Program-made: the position numbers and the translations under genes
From: Plumapathes pennacea
Taxonomy: Eukaryota; Cnidaria; Anthozoa; Antipatharia; Myriopathidae
NCBI GenBank assembly: GCA_964036295.1
Contig: OZ038463.1
Span: 17,595,069-17,659,068, forward strand
Length of the DNA stretch: 64,000 bases
Direction of reading: 5' to 3'
The notes under the pieces: generated by a model
The model's input: only the letters and a program-made list of their open reading frames with translations
Told to the model about the DNA's origin: nothing
Database searches by the model: none
Shown here: piece after piece, positions 47,030 to 58,930 of the stretch
Layout: each line of letters opens with the position of its first letter
How positions within the stretch are numbered: the first letter of the stretch is position 1

Positions 47030-48950
47030 TTGTTAGCTATGCCCACTATGTTGCAATTTTCTGTAAGTTTTAACCATGGAAGACTACAGCAAGATAAGTG
47101 ACTGTTGCGGAGAAGACTCAGAGAATTTGCTATTTTTGTTTTACAAAATCTAAGTGAAAAGTTCTCTGATTCTATGATGGATTCACAATTTCTTTTTGTT
47201 TTGTATTAAAGAGTGGTGTATATATTTTAAATATATGGCAAAAAAAATCAGCTGCATTTGTTCGATCATCAGAACTGACCATATTTTGATGTGTCTACGT
47301 TGCGGAGAGGACATTTTTGTCCATGAACAAATAACACAAAAATCTCATTGAATTTGACAAAGTGTGTTATGTTAAACAACTCTTATTAACATTCTAGAAT
47401 ATAAAACAGCTTTTAGTGAAACATATGGTGATAAATGTCAACAAAAACAAGGTCCTTTGATCAGACCAGCATGGTATTGAAAAAGAAAAGGGTTGTGGTC
47501 ACATTTTTCAAGTTGATTTTGATATGGATAGACATTATTACTTCATTGTAGTTTTAATCATTGTATTTGGTGCATCAAGAACTGATGTTACCAGAAACTC
47601 TGGAAAAAACTTATGAAATGCATAAACTTTAATGCTGACTCAGACCACAAAGCATTATGGGTAAAACCAAAAATCCAGAATACTTGGCAAAAATCCCCCC
47701 CAAAATAATTCTTGTCAAGTACACATAAATTCTTTGTTATATCCTATAATATATAACAGCTTTTAAAGAAACATACTATGATGTTAAATGTCAACAATAA
47801 CAAGGTCCTAATCACAGTAACTTCAAAACATTTCATTTCAAACTTGTTGCAACAATGTTGATTTCAACACAGTCATGTAAATACTTGTACATGTTAATGT
47901 ACAGTGTTTGTACATATCTCATGTTTACTGAACAGCAACATAGTGTAGCAGTTTAGTGACAACTCTGCTTCCTTGAAAGCTTGAAAAACAGTGTTCCAAG
48001 TTCCTCCAGATCTGGAGTTTCAAAGGGGCCATTGCCCTGCCATCGTACTGGGCCATAAAACATACAGGTGGCATGTACTTTATCAATGTCATCTATCTGA
48101 GGCCAATCAAACATTTTGGCACCAACTCTGTGCAAGAATTTTGAATGTGGTGAAGTGATTTTTATTAGCAAGTGCTCTCCCAAATGCTGTTTGAGTAGAC
48201 AGAGTGCCTTGCACTAATGTTATCTTCCTGTAGTAATGTTAACTTCCTCTCAAACTTTTAACTAACGCAGTCTAAGTACACTGCTGCACGCTTCAAAATA
48301 TACTAAAAGCCCTGAAAAGTACAATTTACCTAACATGAGTTTATTTTAGAATTTATTTAGTTTATAATGAGTTTATTTTAAATCAACTTCTACGCAATGT
48401 GTCCTCTCCGCAACAGAAATGTCCTCTCCGCAACAAAAAGAAAACGTCCCTAAATCATTAAGGTGATGAGCTGAAGAATATCTGAACACAATAAAACATA
48501 CCTCCTGTTATAAATTAGAAGTTATCAAACTGTGTACCTAATATGATTATGTGGTCATCCATAACATAAACTTTTAGGTGTCAAAATGTTGCGGAGAGGA
48601 CATTTAGCAAATGGACAGTCTCTAGCACAGGACTCTGGATAAAACATCATCCTGTAACAACTGTTCTGTAACCCGCATCAGTAATAGTTTATGTCCTGAT
48701 AACTTTTGTGAGGTTTCAGTTTTTCATTTGTTTTTAAATAATAAATTGATTTGTCCTCTCCGCAACGGCCATTTTTACTTATTTCATGTTTGATTATAAT
48801 TTATGCATCATTATCAACATGCTACCCCCATAAATCACATCATAAAGTAAACTATCAACACCAAGCTACAACTTAAAGGACATTTTAGGTTTGATTCAAA
48901 ACATTTAGAAAACTGATATCCATGTCCAAAATACTGTGGAATGACCCTAT
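47030..48950. mobile_element. Insertion inside copy B with repeated 15-bp motif
   Basis: The segment is absent from copies A and C and replaces about 120 bases of a 635-bp unit. GTTGCGGAGAGGACA occurs at 47299-47313 and 48588-48602. Its reverse complement lies at 48400-48414, 48420-48434 and 48752-48766, and a degenerate copy at 47104-47118. The motif copies lie on both sides of a short minus-strand frame (47953-48183). The nature of the insertion is unknown. Confidence 0.5.
47953..48183 (-). CDS. Unrecognised 76-residue frame inside the motif-rich insertion
   Basis: The protein MGEHLLIKITSPHSKFLHRV continues through GAKMFDWPQIDDIDKVHATC and GPVRWQGNGPFETPDLEELG. Its composition, with aromatic, Pro and acidic residues in a domain-like pattern, looks more like real coding sequence than the neighbouring frames. 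I do not recognise it. It may be the C-terminal fragment of a transposon protein. Confidence 0.35.
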   Translation of the reverse strand: MGEHLLIKITSPHSKFLHRVGAKMFDWPQIDDIDKVHATCMFYGPVRWQGNGPFETPDLEELGTLFFKLSRKQSCH

Positions 48951-50115
48951 TGTAAACATCTCTCGTGTGACATTCCTCGCTTTCAATTTTATATTTGTTA
49001 CAGAGCACGAATACTTGAAAGCCTGATAGAAAAAATGTGTTGAGTTAATAAAAGAAAACACATAAGTAGTGAAGCGAAAAAGTAAACTGCATCCCATTCA
49101 AACTCAACGCCATTTGGCTCTGTGGAATGCGCATGGATAAACTGGATTTTAGGAAAAGATTTTGGCTCGTGTTCACTGCACAAGCTTTGAGAATAGCCGT
49201 AAACAAATGTTTGATGGTACTTCTGGGGTATTGCAAATATCTCTGTTGCCGATAAGTATTTAGTCCCGACGAAACTTTCTGTGGCGACACGAAATACTTT
49301 TGGCAAGGAATAACAGGGCGAAAACAGAAACCAAAGCTACGGTGAGCTTTAGCCGTAAAACAATGACGCTTTATGCTTTACTCTGTACATGACATCTGTT
49401 GCCTCATAAAATTCTTCTGTGTGTATCGTACATTGCCTGTTGAAGTGTTTCTTTCATTTGATCATGTAGTCTTTGTTTTGCAATGTTCATTAAATACCAG
49501 AAATGAAAAATACACCGAAATAATTCTGAGGATTGAGTTTGCAGTCACAAATGGACTGAACACACTGTGAACAAAAGTGCAATAATATTGTAAACATCTC
49601 TCGTGTGACATTCCTTGCTTTCAATTTTATATTTGTTACAGAGCACGAATACTCGAAAGCCTGATAGAAGAAATGTATTGAGTTAACAAAAGAAAACACA
49701 TAAGTAGTGAAGCGAAGGCTGGATTAATCGTGGCCTCTGATTAGAAATATGAGTCAAGGTCAAACTGTCATAATCGATTGTGCATAAAAAGATATGTCAC
49801 GCATTCTCAAGATGCAGGGTCGCTCAACCTTTGAGAAGCAAGTGTATGAGTGTTGTAATAATAATTTTTAGTTTAATCAAGGTGTCAAAAGAGCAAGGTG
49901 TCAAAAGCCAAGTTCTCTATACTGTGTGATATTTTTATGATGAGAAATTGGAAGTCTCTCTTGGGAGTTCCGCTCTTGTCCCCTACTTTCCATTTTGTAT
50001 TCTGGTCTCGACCCAACTCACGCCGCAAGCTCACTGGCAAGGCCAGTCTAGTTGAGTTATCGATCGACTAAAATCTCCCATACATTTTCTTATAAAACCC
50101 AACCGTGACGTCACA

Positions 50116-51603
50116 CGTCACACGACGGGGGATGGGGATTGTTTTAAAGTACAGTATTATGCAAGCTATGCACTTTGCTCGTGTGTAAACTTTGTTTTAT
50201 CTTTATGTTGTGTATCTGGATGTCATGATGATGACTGGAATAATCCCAGCTCGCTTTGAGTTTCTCAAGAAACTCTGAAGAGAACTTGTTCCGTATTAAC
50301 AGAACTGAGTGACCTTAGAGTTCAATATAACGGTACATGTTGTCACAACTTGTTAGAGTGTCCATATAAAAGTGTGATGATTTACATGTAGTCTGTTTCT
50401 TTCAGAGGAATTCTAAGATAAGAAGATGGGCACAGATTCAAATTTGCTGCTGCCTCCTTTGATTTTCAAGGTACAGTACTGTAAACCCTTCAGTATTGTC
50501 TGTCCAGTTCTTTCAACCCATCAGTGCATTTTTCAGTATAATATACATTCAATGACAAGTCCTTAAAACTAAACTCTGAAAGAATGATAGTATTGTGTCA
50601 CATTCTGCCACTGGAGCTATTCAAAGGATGCGGGTTACTTACTGGTAAAACATAATGTGGTGTAGTCGTTATTGGGTCAGTGAAGAATTGAAAACATAAA
50701 CTTGTCTGAGTTTTGGTGCTGAGTCTATCTATTTACCAGTTCTGCTACAGAGACCCAGTACATAAATAAACTGCTATCAGTAGATCACAACATTGGCTCA
50801 TTTCTTTATTAACACCAGGTCTTTGTTTCAGTTTATTGAAGATTATGAAATACAGCAGAGAGCAAGACTGCAGTTACATACATGTGTGATCTCCAAAAGC
50901 CAAGGTGGCAATACGTTTGAGTGTTGTTTTTGATGATAAGAAGTGCATGCAGTGCTCGACATTAAGGTTTTAGGGTGGTTGCCCTTCAGACTGTAGATTG
51001 ACTTCAAGCAATAGAAAGTTTCATAATTTCTAGTTGCCCGGCCCAGAATTTACCTGCCCGACCAAAAGTTTTGGTTGCCCCGGGCAAGCAGGCAACCGTT
51101 AATGTCGAGCGCTGGCATGGTCATGCATTAAGCATTGGCTACAAGGATGTACATGTGTTAGTAAAATTGCTTGCAGTCAATGAGGAAATATTTAAGACAA
51201 GCATATGGCTGAATGATCATGAGGATAATTCAATCTCTGAGACTGCACTTTCAAACTTCTGTGACATAGTACTGTGCATGTAGGCTTTTAAATCCAACTT
51301 TGTTTGCTGTTTAACCTGTTTGTTTGTTTGTTTGTTTGTTTGTTTTTTGTTTTTCAATTTTTCAGAGTTCTGTCTTGTGTTTATGCTCTTGGTAACACTT
51401 CTGTGTTGCAGGTGTCAGCTAGACTACACCAACTGTGAGGAAGACATCCAATGTAAGATTTTGCCTGACTATAATTATTATTTTCAGGCTTTATTTTACT
51501 ATGCTTGTATGTTTACAAACTATTTTTAGACTGTATTCTGTTTTAGAACTGTGGTAATGGTATTTTAGCGGCAATGCATTCTGATTCAGACTGCTTTTCT
51601 TGT
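50116..51603 (+). other. Region with possible small exons
   Basis: Candidate exons: 50426-50470 (ATG; MGTDSNLLLPPLIFK, then GTACAG) and 50832-50904 (after TTTGTTTCAG; FIEDYEIQQRARLQLHTC, then GTGGCA). They join in phase 0. A third segment at 51411-51455 (CQLDYTNCEEDIQ, then GTAAGA) is out of phase with them. Intronic sequence near 50228-50312 and 50680-50765 duplicates 45026-45112 and 44605-44685. A (GTTT)n repeat lies at 51318-51345. Confidence 0.25.
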
Positions 51604-53354
51604 TGCTCGCGGAGGCCTGGGGCCCACGAGAGCTTAAAAATGGGAATTTTATTTTTAATTTTTTTCCTTTTTGTGGGTCGAGATCAGCACACGGTGATTG
51701 GTTCATATTATCACGTGCTGGGCGATGACGTAATTGACTTCGCTAAACAACTCGAGATGCGGCCAGTGAATTGCTCGTTACTTGTGTGTAAAAGTTAACT
51801 GCATCCCACTCAAATTCAACGCCATTTGGCTCTGTGGAATGCGCACGGATAAACTGGATTTTCGGGAACGATTTTGGCTCGCGTTCACCGCGGAAGCTTT
51901 GAGAATAGCCGTAAACAAATATTTGATGGTACCGCTGTCGCCGATAAATATTTAGTGCCGACGAAACTTTCTGTGGCGACAAGAAATACCTTTGGGAAGA
52001 TAACAGGGCGAAAGCAGAAACCAAAGCTACGGTGAGCTTTAGCCGTAAAACAATGACGCTTTATGCTTTACTCTGTACATGACATCTGTTGCTTTATAAA
52101 ATTCTTCTGCGTATCGTACATTGCCTGTTGAAGTGTTTCTTTCATTCGATCATGTAGCCTTTGTTTCGCAATGGTCAGTGAATACCAGAAATGAAAAATA
52201 CACCGAAATAATTCTGAGGATTGAGTTTGCAGTCACAAATGGACTGAACACACTGTGAACAAAAGCGCAATAATATAGTAAACATCTCTCGTGTGACATT
52301 CCTCGCTGTCAATTTTATATTTGTTACAGAGCACGAATACTCGAAAGCCTGATAAAAAGAAACGTATTGAGTTAATAAGAGAAAACACATAAGTAGTGAA
52401 GCGAAAAAGTAAACTGCATCCCACTCAAATTCAACGCCATTTGGCTCTGTGGAATGCGCACGGATAAACTGGATTTTAGGAAAATATTTTGGCTCGCGTT
52501 CACCGCACAAGCTTTGAGAATAGCCGTAAACAAATATTTGATGGTACCGCTGTCGCCGATAAATATTTAGTCCCGACGAAACTTTCTGTGGCGACACGAA
52601 ATACTTTTGGGAAGATAACAGGGCGAAAGCAGAAACCAAAGCTACGGTGAGCTTTAGCCGTAAAACAATGACGCTTTATGCTTTACTCTGTACATGACAT
52701 CTGTTGCCTCATAAAATTCTTCTGCGTATCGTACATTGCCTGTTGAAGTGTTTCTTTCATTCGATCATGTAGCCTTTGTTTCGCAATGGTCAGTGAATAC
52801 CAGAAATGAAAAATACACGGAAATAATTCTGAGGATTGAGTTTGCAGTCACAAATGGACTGAACACACTGTGAACAAAAGCGCAATAATATAGTAAACAT
52901 CTCTCGTGTGACATTCCTCGCTTTCAATTTTATATTTGTTACAAAGCACGAATACTCGAAAGCCTGATAGAAGAAACGTATTGAGTTAACAAAATAAAAC
53001 ACATAAGTAGTGAAGCGAAGGCTGGATTAATCGTGGCCCCTGATTAGAAATATGAGTCAAGGTCAAACTGTCATAATCGATTGTGCATAAAAAGATATGT
53101 CACGCATTCTCAAGATGCAGGGTCGCTCAACCTTTAAGAAGCAAGTGTATGAGTGTTGTAATAATAATTTTTAGTTTAATCAAGGTGTCAAAAGAGCAAG
53201 GTGTCAAAAGCCAAGTTCTCTATACTGTGTGATATTTTTATGGTAAGAAATTGGAAGTCTCTCTTGGGAGTTCCACTCTTGTCCCCTACTTTCCATTTTA
53301 TATTCTGGTCTCGACCCAACTCACGCCGCGAGCTCACTGGCAAGGCCAGTCTAG
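51604..53354 (+). mobile_element. Helitron-like non-autonomous element, copy C
   Basis: The shortest and cleanest copy, 1.75 kb. It starts TTGCTCGCGGAGGCCTGGGG and ends ACTGGCAAGGCCAGTCTAG at 53354. Two tandem 635-bp units (about 51790-52405 and 52405-53020) make up most of it. It lacks the nested insertions of A and B and so shows the family's basic layout. Confidence 0.75.
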
Positions 53355-54961
53355 TTTGCTTTTCAACTGCCCAAACAGTGATGCAGTGTACACACACATA
53401 ACATAGTCACATTGTAGATAATTTTGCCATATTTAGACTAAGACACACTGTATACTTAGCATTTGCTGTATTGAGCTGCATTCATCAGATGATGACATAA
53501 CCCACAGACCTGTTCTGAATTTGTTGTGAGGATTTATGGAATCCCCTTCTGATGATGTTTGCACTGTACTCCATATACATTTTCTGTTTGTTTTGTTGTG
53601 ATGTTTTGTTTTGTTATTAATTTAATAATAAATTAATTGATTTAAATATTCTTTGCTTTTAGTGGCACACAGAAAAAGGCTGGGAAAGACTACTGCATGA
53701 TATGTCATATGACTGACATGGAGAAAGTAACAGAGTCACTAGGTACAGTAACACATCTTTACTGAAGAACAGCATTTTGGCATTGAGCTTGGAGGTGAAT
53801 TCATCAGATGATGACATAACCCACAGACCTGTTCTGAATGTATTGTGAGGATTTATGGAATCCCCTTCTGATGATGTTTCCACACTCTTCAGTTCTTTCT
53901 GTGGTTTTTCTGTTGTAATGAAAGCTCTAGTGGTGTAAAGACAGTGTCAAAGCTTGGGTGACTGAGGTGAAGTGTGTGCTTTGTCGAAATGTATATTTCT
54001 TGATATAAGATGTTCCTTCAAGTGCTAACATAATGTCAATATTGCAGCAATAGTGGTAGTGACTCCTGGCGAGATCACTGCTCTTCTCATCTGCAGCCTT
54101 TCGTGACAAGAAGAGTTCTGATAAGTGTGATGCTGAATATTGGCAGGTACAATACTTGTCTTGTGAATGGCAAAATGTTATTTTCATATCTGTTACAGTA
54201 TGTGCAGTGTGAGCTGTGTTGAAACATTGAGTCTCGTTCGTATGAACACCTTGATTAAACAATCTATTAGCTGAGCTCACATTCATTTTGTGTTTGTGCA
54301 ATCTGTGTACTGCATGGAGGACATATTAACTATGGTTGATGGAGTTGATTCTAAGCAGTTAGATTTTTAGATTTTTAGGGCAACTATATTGATGTTGTTT
54401 TACATTGTTACTGTATGAGTGTTACTTTAGTGCAGACAGCTGTCGAACTATGGAGAACATGTCATTTCATACCACTAATTGCCACCAGTAAGTTAGAATC
54501 TTGAGAAAGTCTGCCCAACAATTAACAGCACAAATACTATCCCAACATCAATAGTCTGCAGTTTATTTTTATATTTCTTTGCAGGTCGTGCTTCACCTGG
54601 GATCAGTCCTTTCCAAGCCAACATTAATAAGTGTGGAACTTGAAAATAATCAAGATGTATTTTAAAAGAATTGCAAATTAACTTGGAAACAAAATGATTG
54701 TGGTAATTTCTTAACTTTTTTATTTCAACCAAAAAGTAACAAGCCAGCCGTTTTTGCATTTGCTCTTGTTTTTCCAAGTTGATGTTCTTGAGGTGCGAAT
54801 TTTATGCAGATTGATTGCATTTATTTTTGTCATAATTGGATACTAATTTTTTTTTGCTACTCTAAGGGGGGAGGGGGTGGGGAGGGAGGTTAAACCCACC
54901 CCTGCACATCAAACCGACAGTTCAAGAGAGTGAGGTTTTACTGTAGCAACCCGTCATACTA
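53355..54961. other. Region with a 110-bp direct duplication
   Basis: ATTCATCAGATGATGACATA, followed by ACCCACAGACCTGTTCTGAA, occurs at about 53480 and about 53802, each running about 100 bases to CCCCTTCTGATGATGTTT. Between them lies an exon-like segment at 53663-53740 flanked by TTTTAG and GTACAG. One frame reads KDYCMICHMTDMEKVTE. No family is recognised. Confidence 0.35.
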
Positions 54962-55819
54962 CAGTCAAACCTCTATTAAGCGGTCACCCTTGGGACTGAG
55001 CCAACTGACCGCTTAATAGAGGTTGACCGCTTAAGAGAGGTTTTCTAAAATTTAGCATGTAATACGTGAAAATTTGAACTAAAATGTTACCAGTGTCACG
55101 AACAACACGGTAACGCACTCAATATAACGGACTCAAATGCTGTGGCGGTCGTAAGAGAAAAATCTGGTGACGTGGAAACACTGCAAACAACTTTTGACGT
55201 TCACCCGAATAACCTGACTGATAACTTCGAAGTTATTGGTCATGCTCCAAAACTAATGGCTATATGGTTAGCAAGGTTTTGAAGAGGCCTACGAACTGCG
55301 GAAAAGTCATAATCAAGGGATAACGAGTTAACAGAGGTGGTGGCTTTGGTCCCGAGGTTCCTGGCGAGTACATATTTGAAGGTGACAGTTTTTCTTGTGG
55401 CTGGCTAGAACGGAAGCTGGTAAAAGAGGAATTTAGTTCCGAGAAATATGACCTGCACTGCGGTGGACCCACACGAGCCTGAACAATAATGACACTTTCA
55501 TACTGACTACATGTTGTTTGATGAGGTGTTAAAATGTAAACTGGATATGCCTGGCTATCGTCATGTAATATCGCATTGTCCCAGAACGAAGTGAGGGAAA
55601 TACTCACGACACTAATGCAGTAATATTATACCGCCTACTTGGGGACTCCAAGCCTGTCGCCATCTCGAAATTTAACGTTGTCTGTCAGTCAGTCAGTTTG
55701 TCAGTCAGTCTGTCGTACGACTTTAGGCGCGGTTACCCTGCTAACCAATAAGAAAGGCCGGATCGATCACGTGTGCCCTGGCCTGTAGTTCTACTCAGCA
55801 ATGTTGTTTTACTCCGAAA

Positions 55820-57105
55820 TAAGAGAAATTAGATTTGAACGAAGCATTTAGATTTGAACGAAGCAACAATATATCGAAGCTGCGTTCACGAAAATGGAAA
55901 ACTTAAAAACTGAAAAACTTGAAACACAACAGTCTCGCGAAGCTCGTCTTCAAATGAGAAGGGAACAGGCACGAGCAAGGCGAAATCGTGAAACGAGCGA
56001 ACAACAACGCATGAATGCCGATCGAAAGCGACATGAACGGAAACGGGTAACGCAGACAACTCCGCAAAGAGAACAGCACTTGAACGCAAATCGGAAACTT
56101 CAGGAGAAAAAGCGGGCCGAAGAGAAGACTCCGCAAGTTAAGACAACAGCGCATGAATGCCGACCAAAAGCGACATGAACAGAAGCGGGTAACACAGACA
56201 ACTCCGCAAAGGGAACAGCGCTTGAAAGCAAATCGGGAGCTTCAGACGCCGTTTTGTGTTAAACTCAGATACTTATTTAGAAAGGACAAGCAACAAAGGT
56301 TAGTCAGTGGAAATCGAACAATCACCGTGACAAATATATATTTTGTAACTCGATCACTTCAAGAATGTATTAAAATCTGTATGCTGATCATTTTCCCTTG
56401 AAGTATTGTTTTACTACGCTTCTGTTGCCAGTTTCGGCTACCGTATTTGCTCAGAGCAATCGGAACTTGGAGTCTTGAATGATTTAGTCAGATGTCTTAT
56501 TTTTCTGTAATCTGACACGCGGTGATTGCAGCGAGAATCGTTCACAAGCCCTTAGAAGTATTACTGGGTCTGAAGCCCGTGTATAATTTGAAGTAAACTG
56601 TTCAAGTTTTGCTTTGATTCTGGGAGAAATTTTGCTGTTTTGAGTGGGTTCACATACAAAACAATTCGAGCCTATTAAATATGCATGCCTGATTCTGGTG
56701 CATGCGGTAGTAAAAACAAATCGCACAGGAAGCCTATTTAATTGTACTGCCTATGAATTCAAAATTGGAAAATCAGTGTTCCTTTCAGTTCCCGTACTAC
56801 GACGGCCGACCAACTTCAAACTTTGAGTATTAAATTTCGAGAACGTGCTTGGCAGACTGTATAAATTAATTTGACGTGCCGACCGTGGGAAATACGTACT
56901 TCGTCACGCAATCGATTCTTTTTTCAACGCAAATGTATAACACACACCATTCTTTTTCTCCTTCCTTTGCGTGTAGCACTTGAGTTCGAAGAAAAGATTG
57001 AGTCAGCATTTCGGTAAAACAAAGGCTACTCTTATTGGGAGTTACCAAAGTAAAAGTCCCATCAATGGCAGAGTGAGGGGGTATATGCGATTATCGTATT
57101 TCTAG
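55820..57105 (+). mobile_element. Second Helitron-type copy, internally shortened
   Basis: It begins AGAGAAATTAGATTTGAACG like the copy at 28925. It ends with the GAGTGAGGGGGTATATGCG to CTAG block at 57069-57105 like the copy at 31763. At about 1.3 kb against 2.9 kb, it has lost much of the interior. Confidence 0.55.
55894..56245 (+). pseudogene. Helitron-type protein N-terminus, second fragment
   Basis: The first residues match those of 29001 (QQSREARLQMRREQARARRN) after a small in-frame insertion in MENLKTEK. An internal segment of the Arg-rich region is rearranged: TPQREQ(H/R)LNANR-type units are repeated. A frameshift near 56140 moves the frame to the one open at 56153-56401. Confidence 0.6.
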
Positions 57106-57322
57106 TAATCTAACTAGGTGACCGTTTAATAGAGGTGAAATACAATAAAATTAGCCAATTAGGGAATCTAAACGGTGACCGCGTCCGCTTAATAGAGGTG
57201 ACCGTTAAATAGAGGTCAAGTTTACAGTAATTCAGTGAAGCAAATTCCGGGACTTTGATTAGTGACCGCTTAAGAGAGGGTGACCGCTTAAGAGAGGGCC
57301 GCTTAATAGAGGTTTGACTGTA

Positions 57323-58587
57323 GATGGCAAGCAAACCAGTTGGCCTTGACATTTAGGGACTTCTTTCAATAGACTCGGTTCCGACTAGTTTTAGGTACGC
57401 TGTAACCGCGCCAAGACCCGCGCGAACCGAACAACTTTGTGACTGCTGACCAACACCTTGAGACGGAAGCTGACGTGATCTTGAAAGCTCCTCTGATGAA
57501 ATCAGATCATGTTGTTAAAAGTTCCCTCGGCGCTTTGGAATGCGACAGACCGTAACGTAACACCATGTCGTGTCATATTTGGAAAATGATCTGGCTCGAA
57601 TAGCATGACGGTACATTGAAACTATTTTAAACGGGTTCAAGCAAGGCGGGCAACAACGGTACGTGATCCTTTTAAGAGCTCTCAATTAATATTTGTGATA
57701 CTGTTGCTGTTGTCCATCACGACAAAGTTTTAAACTGTCAGTTTCCATTGTCTGTAGACTGCATGGTCGTCACTGTATCTATTCTTCGGCATTGCGGAAC
57801 TGCTGTACTTGGAAAGTTGTGAAGCTCAGTCGTGCCAACGTGGAACTTAAACTCTCCGACGGTCTATCCAGGGACGGCAAAAGAATCTTCAATCCTCACA
57901 GACATTGTCAGACATACTGACAAACATCGACTGTTGTGTTATAGCAGAAAATTGGAATATCTTCCCGTAGTTTTGGAAGCGAATAAATTAGTGAATTGGA
58001 GTTCTTTTGTTGACAATTGGAAGAGTTAGAATAGATGTCTAATCAAGTTTTACGTTGTTGTTTACTGTGATTAACACTGAGGCCTTCCTCAGGAAATCTA
58101 AGAGATCTTGTTATTGATTGAAGATCCTGCTTTAGGAAATGAGCAACAGCAAGTGCGCACACTGTCGTAGGCGTGCCAGCACCTTCTCTTCCTTCAGATC
58201 TTAACTACAGCCAATCGTATCCATTGGAATGTGTTAGTGTGATTTTAGAATAAGTGTAGTAAGCAAATAGAGGAGCCACTCGAGTGTTAACGACATCCTA
58301 GCGCAAAAGGCCATTCGGAAATATGAGTTCTGAATGTGACTTTGAACTTGGTCCTAGCGAAAATCCATTTCCTATCCTTTGTGTTCTAATTCGGCCAGTG
58401 TGAAAACTATTAGGAAATCACTGGGACGACGTAACACTTGTGGTGCATAAAAGCCGTCGGCTAAGAAACTAGAGATATCAGATAGTGAGACTTGTTCTTG
58501 AAAACGGAACATCGACGCTAAAGTGCATTAAAAGTGAGCTTCAACTCCAAAGTCTGTTATAGCCCCGTAACAGTTGTTTTGGTCAAG
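57323..58587. other. Probable 5' region of the gene starting at 58588
   Basis: No coding sequence was recognised. It is less repetitive than its neighbours. It may contain the promoter and 5' UTR for the candidate exon at 58588, but no motif was assigned. Confidence 0.3.
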
Positions 58588-58648
58588 ATGGCGTCCGCGT
58601 TGCGTCACTTAGTTTGTGTCTTGAGTTGCTTCTTCACGTGCATTCGAG
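58588..58648 (+). CDS. Candidate first exon encoding a signal peptide
   Basis: GTCAAGATGG is a good start context. The exon encodes MASALRHLVCVLSCFFTCIRG, a short basic start, hydrophobic core and small residues, as in a secretory signal. It ends G|GTAAGTTT, a strong donor, in phase 1. No downstream exon was identified before the window edge, so the protein is unknown. A transposon sits in the following intron. Confidence 0.4.
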
Positions 58649-58740
58649 GTAAGTTTGAGTTAATCTTTGTTTAGAAATGATCGAGTGCTTTTATAAACGT
58701 AGATTACAATTAGTCAGCTGCTCAGCGGCAGGTCTTTTCC

Positions 58741-58930
58741 ACGGGTAGCGGGTGACGGGTAGCGGGTGACGGGTGGCGGGTAGCGGGTGACGGGTAGCGG
58801 GTAACGGGTGACGGGTAGCGGGTGACGGGTGGCGGGTAGCGGGTGACGGGTAGCGGGTAACGGGTGACGGGTAGCGGGTAGCGGGTGACGGGTAGCGGGT
58901 AGCGGGTGACGGGTAACGGGCGACGGGTAA
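58741..58930. repeat. GGGTARC/GGGTGAC minisatellite, left arm
   Basis: About 27 heptamers of the GGGTAGC, GGGTGAC, GGGTAAC and GGGTGGC types, with higher-order blocks (for example TGACGGGTAGCGGGTAACGG) repeated. Inverted partner of 59830-60018. Confidence 0.9.

Larger units (their letters stand above)
46458..50051 (+). mobile_element. Helitron-like non-autonomous element, copy B
   Basis: It starts TTTTTGCTCGCGGGGGCCTG and ends ACTGGCAAGGCCAGTCTAG at 50051, the same termini as copies A and C. It carries parts of the 635-bp units (46640-47025 and 48952-49720). A 1.9-kb segment (about 47030-48950) replaces part of one unit. Confidence 0.7.
45419..50115. mobile_element. Long-inverted-repeat element split by Helitron-like copy B
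   Basis: The left arm (45419 to about 45895) starts TGTGACGTCACGGTTGGGTT. The right arm runs from about 46040 to 46456 and resumes at about 50052-50115, ending with the same terminus inverted. A spacer of about 145 bases separates the arms. Without copy B the element would be about 1.1 kb. The arms carry mirror-image open frames because they are copies, not because they code. Confidence 0.75.
54962..57320. mobile_element. Tc1/mariner-like element (TA-flanked) holding a Helitron-type fragment
   Basis: The termini CAGTCAAACCTCTATTAAGC and the inverted copy ending GAGGTTTGACTG are flanked by TA at 54960-54961 and 57321-57322. Repeated GACCGCTTAA(T/G)AGAGG words extend the termini on both sides. 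This terminal sequence and TA duplication fit the Tc1/mariner superfamily. No mariner transposase is seen, and the interior is occupied by the Helitron-type copy at about 55820-57105. Confidence 0.7.

Noticed and set aside
51590-53370. TGCTTTTC on both sides of Helitron-like copy C as an 8-bp target duplication
   Set aside because: Copy A shows clean insertion without duplication, and the words are not directly adjacent to the shared termini; probably chance.
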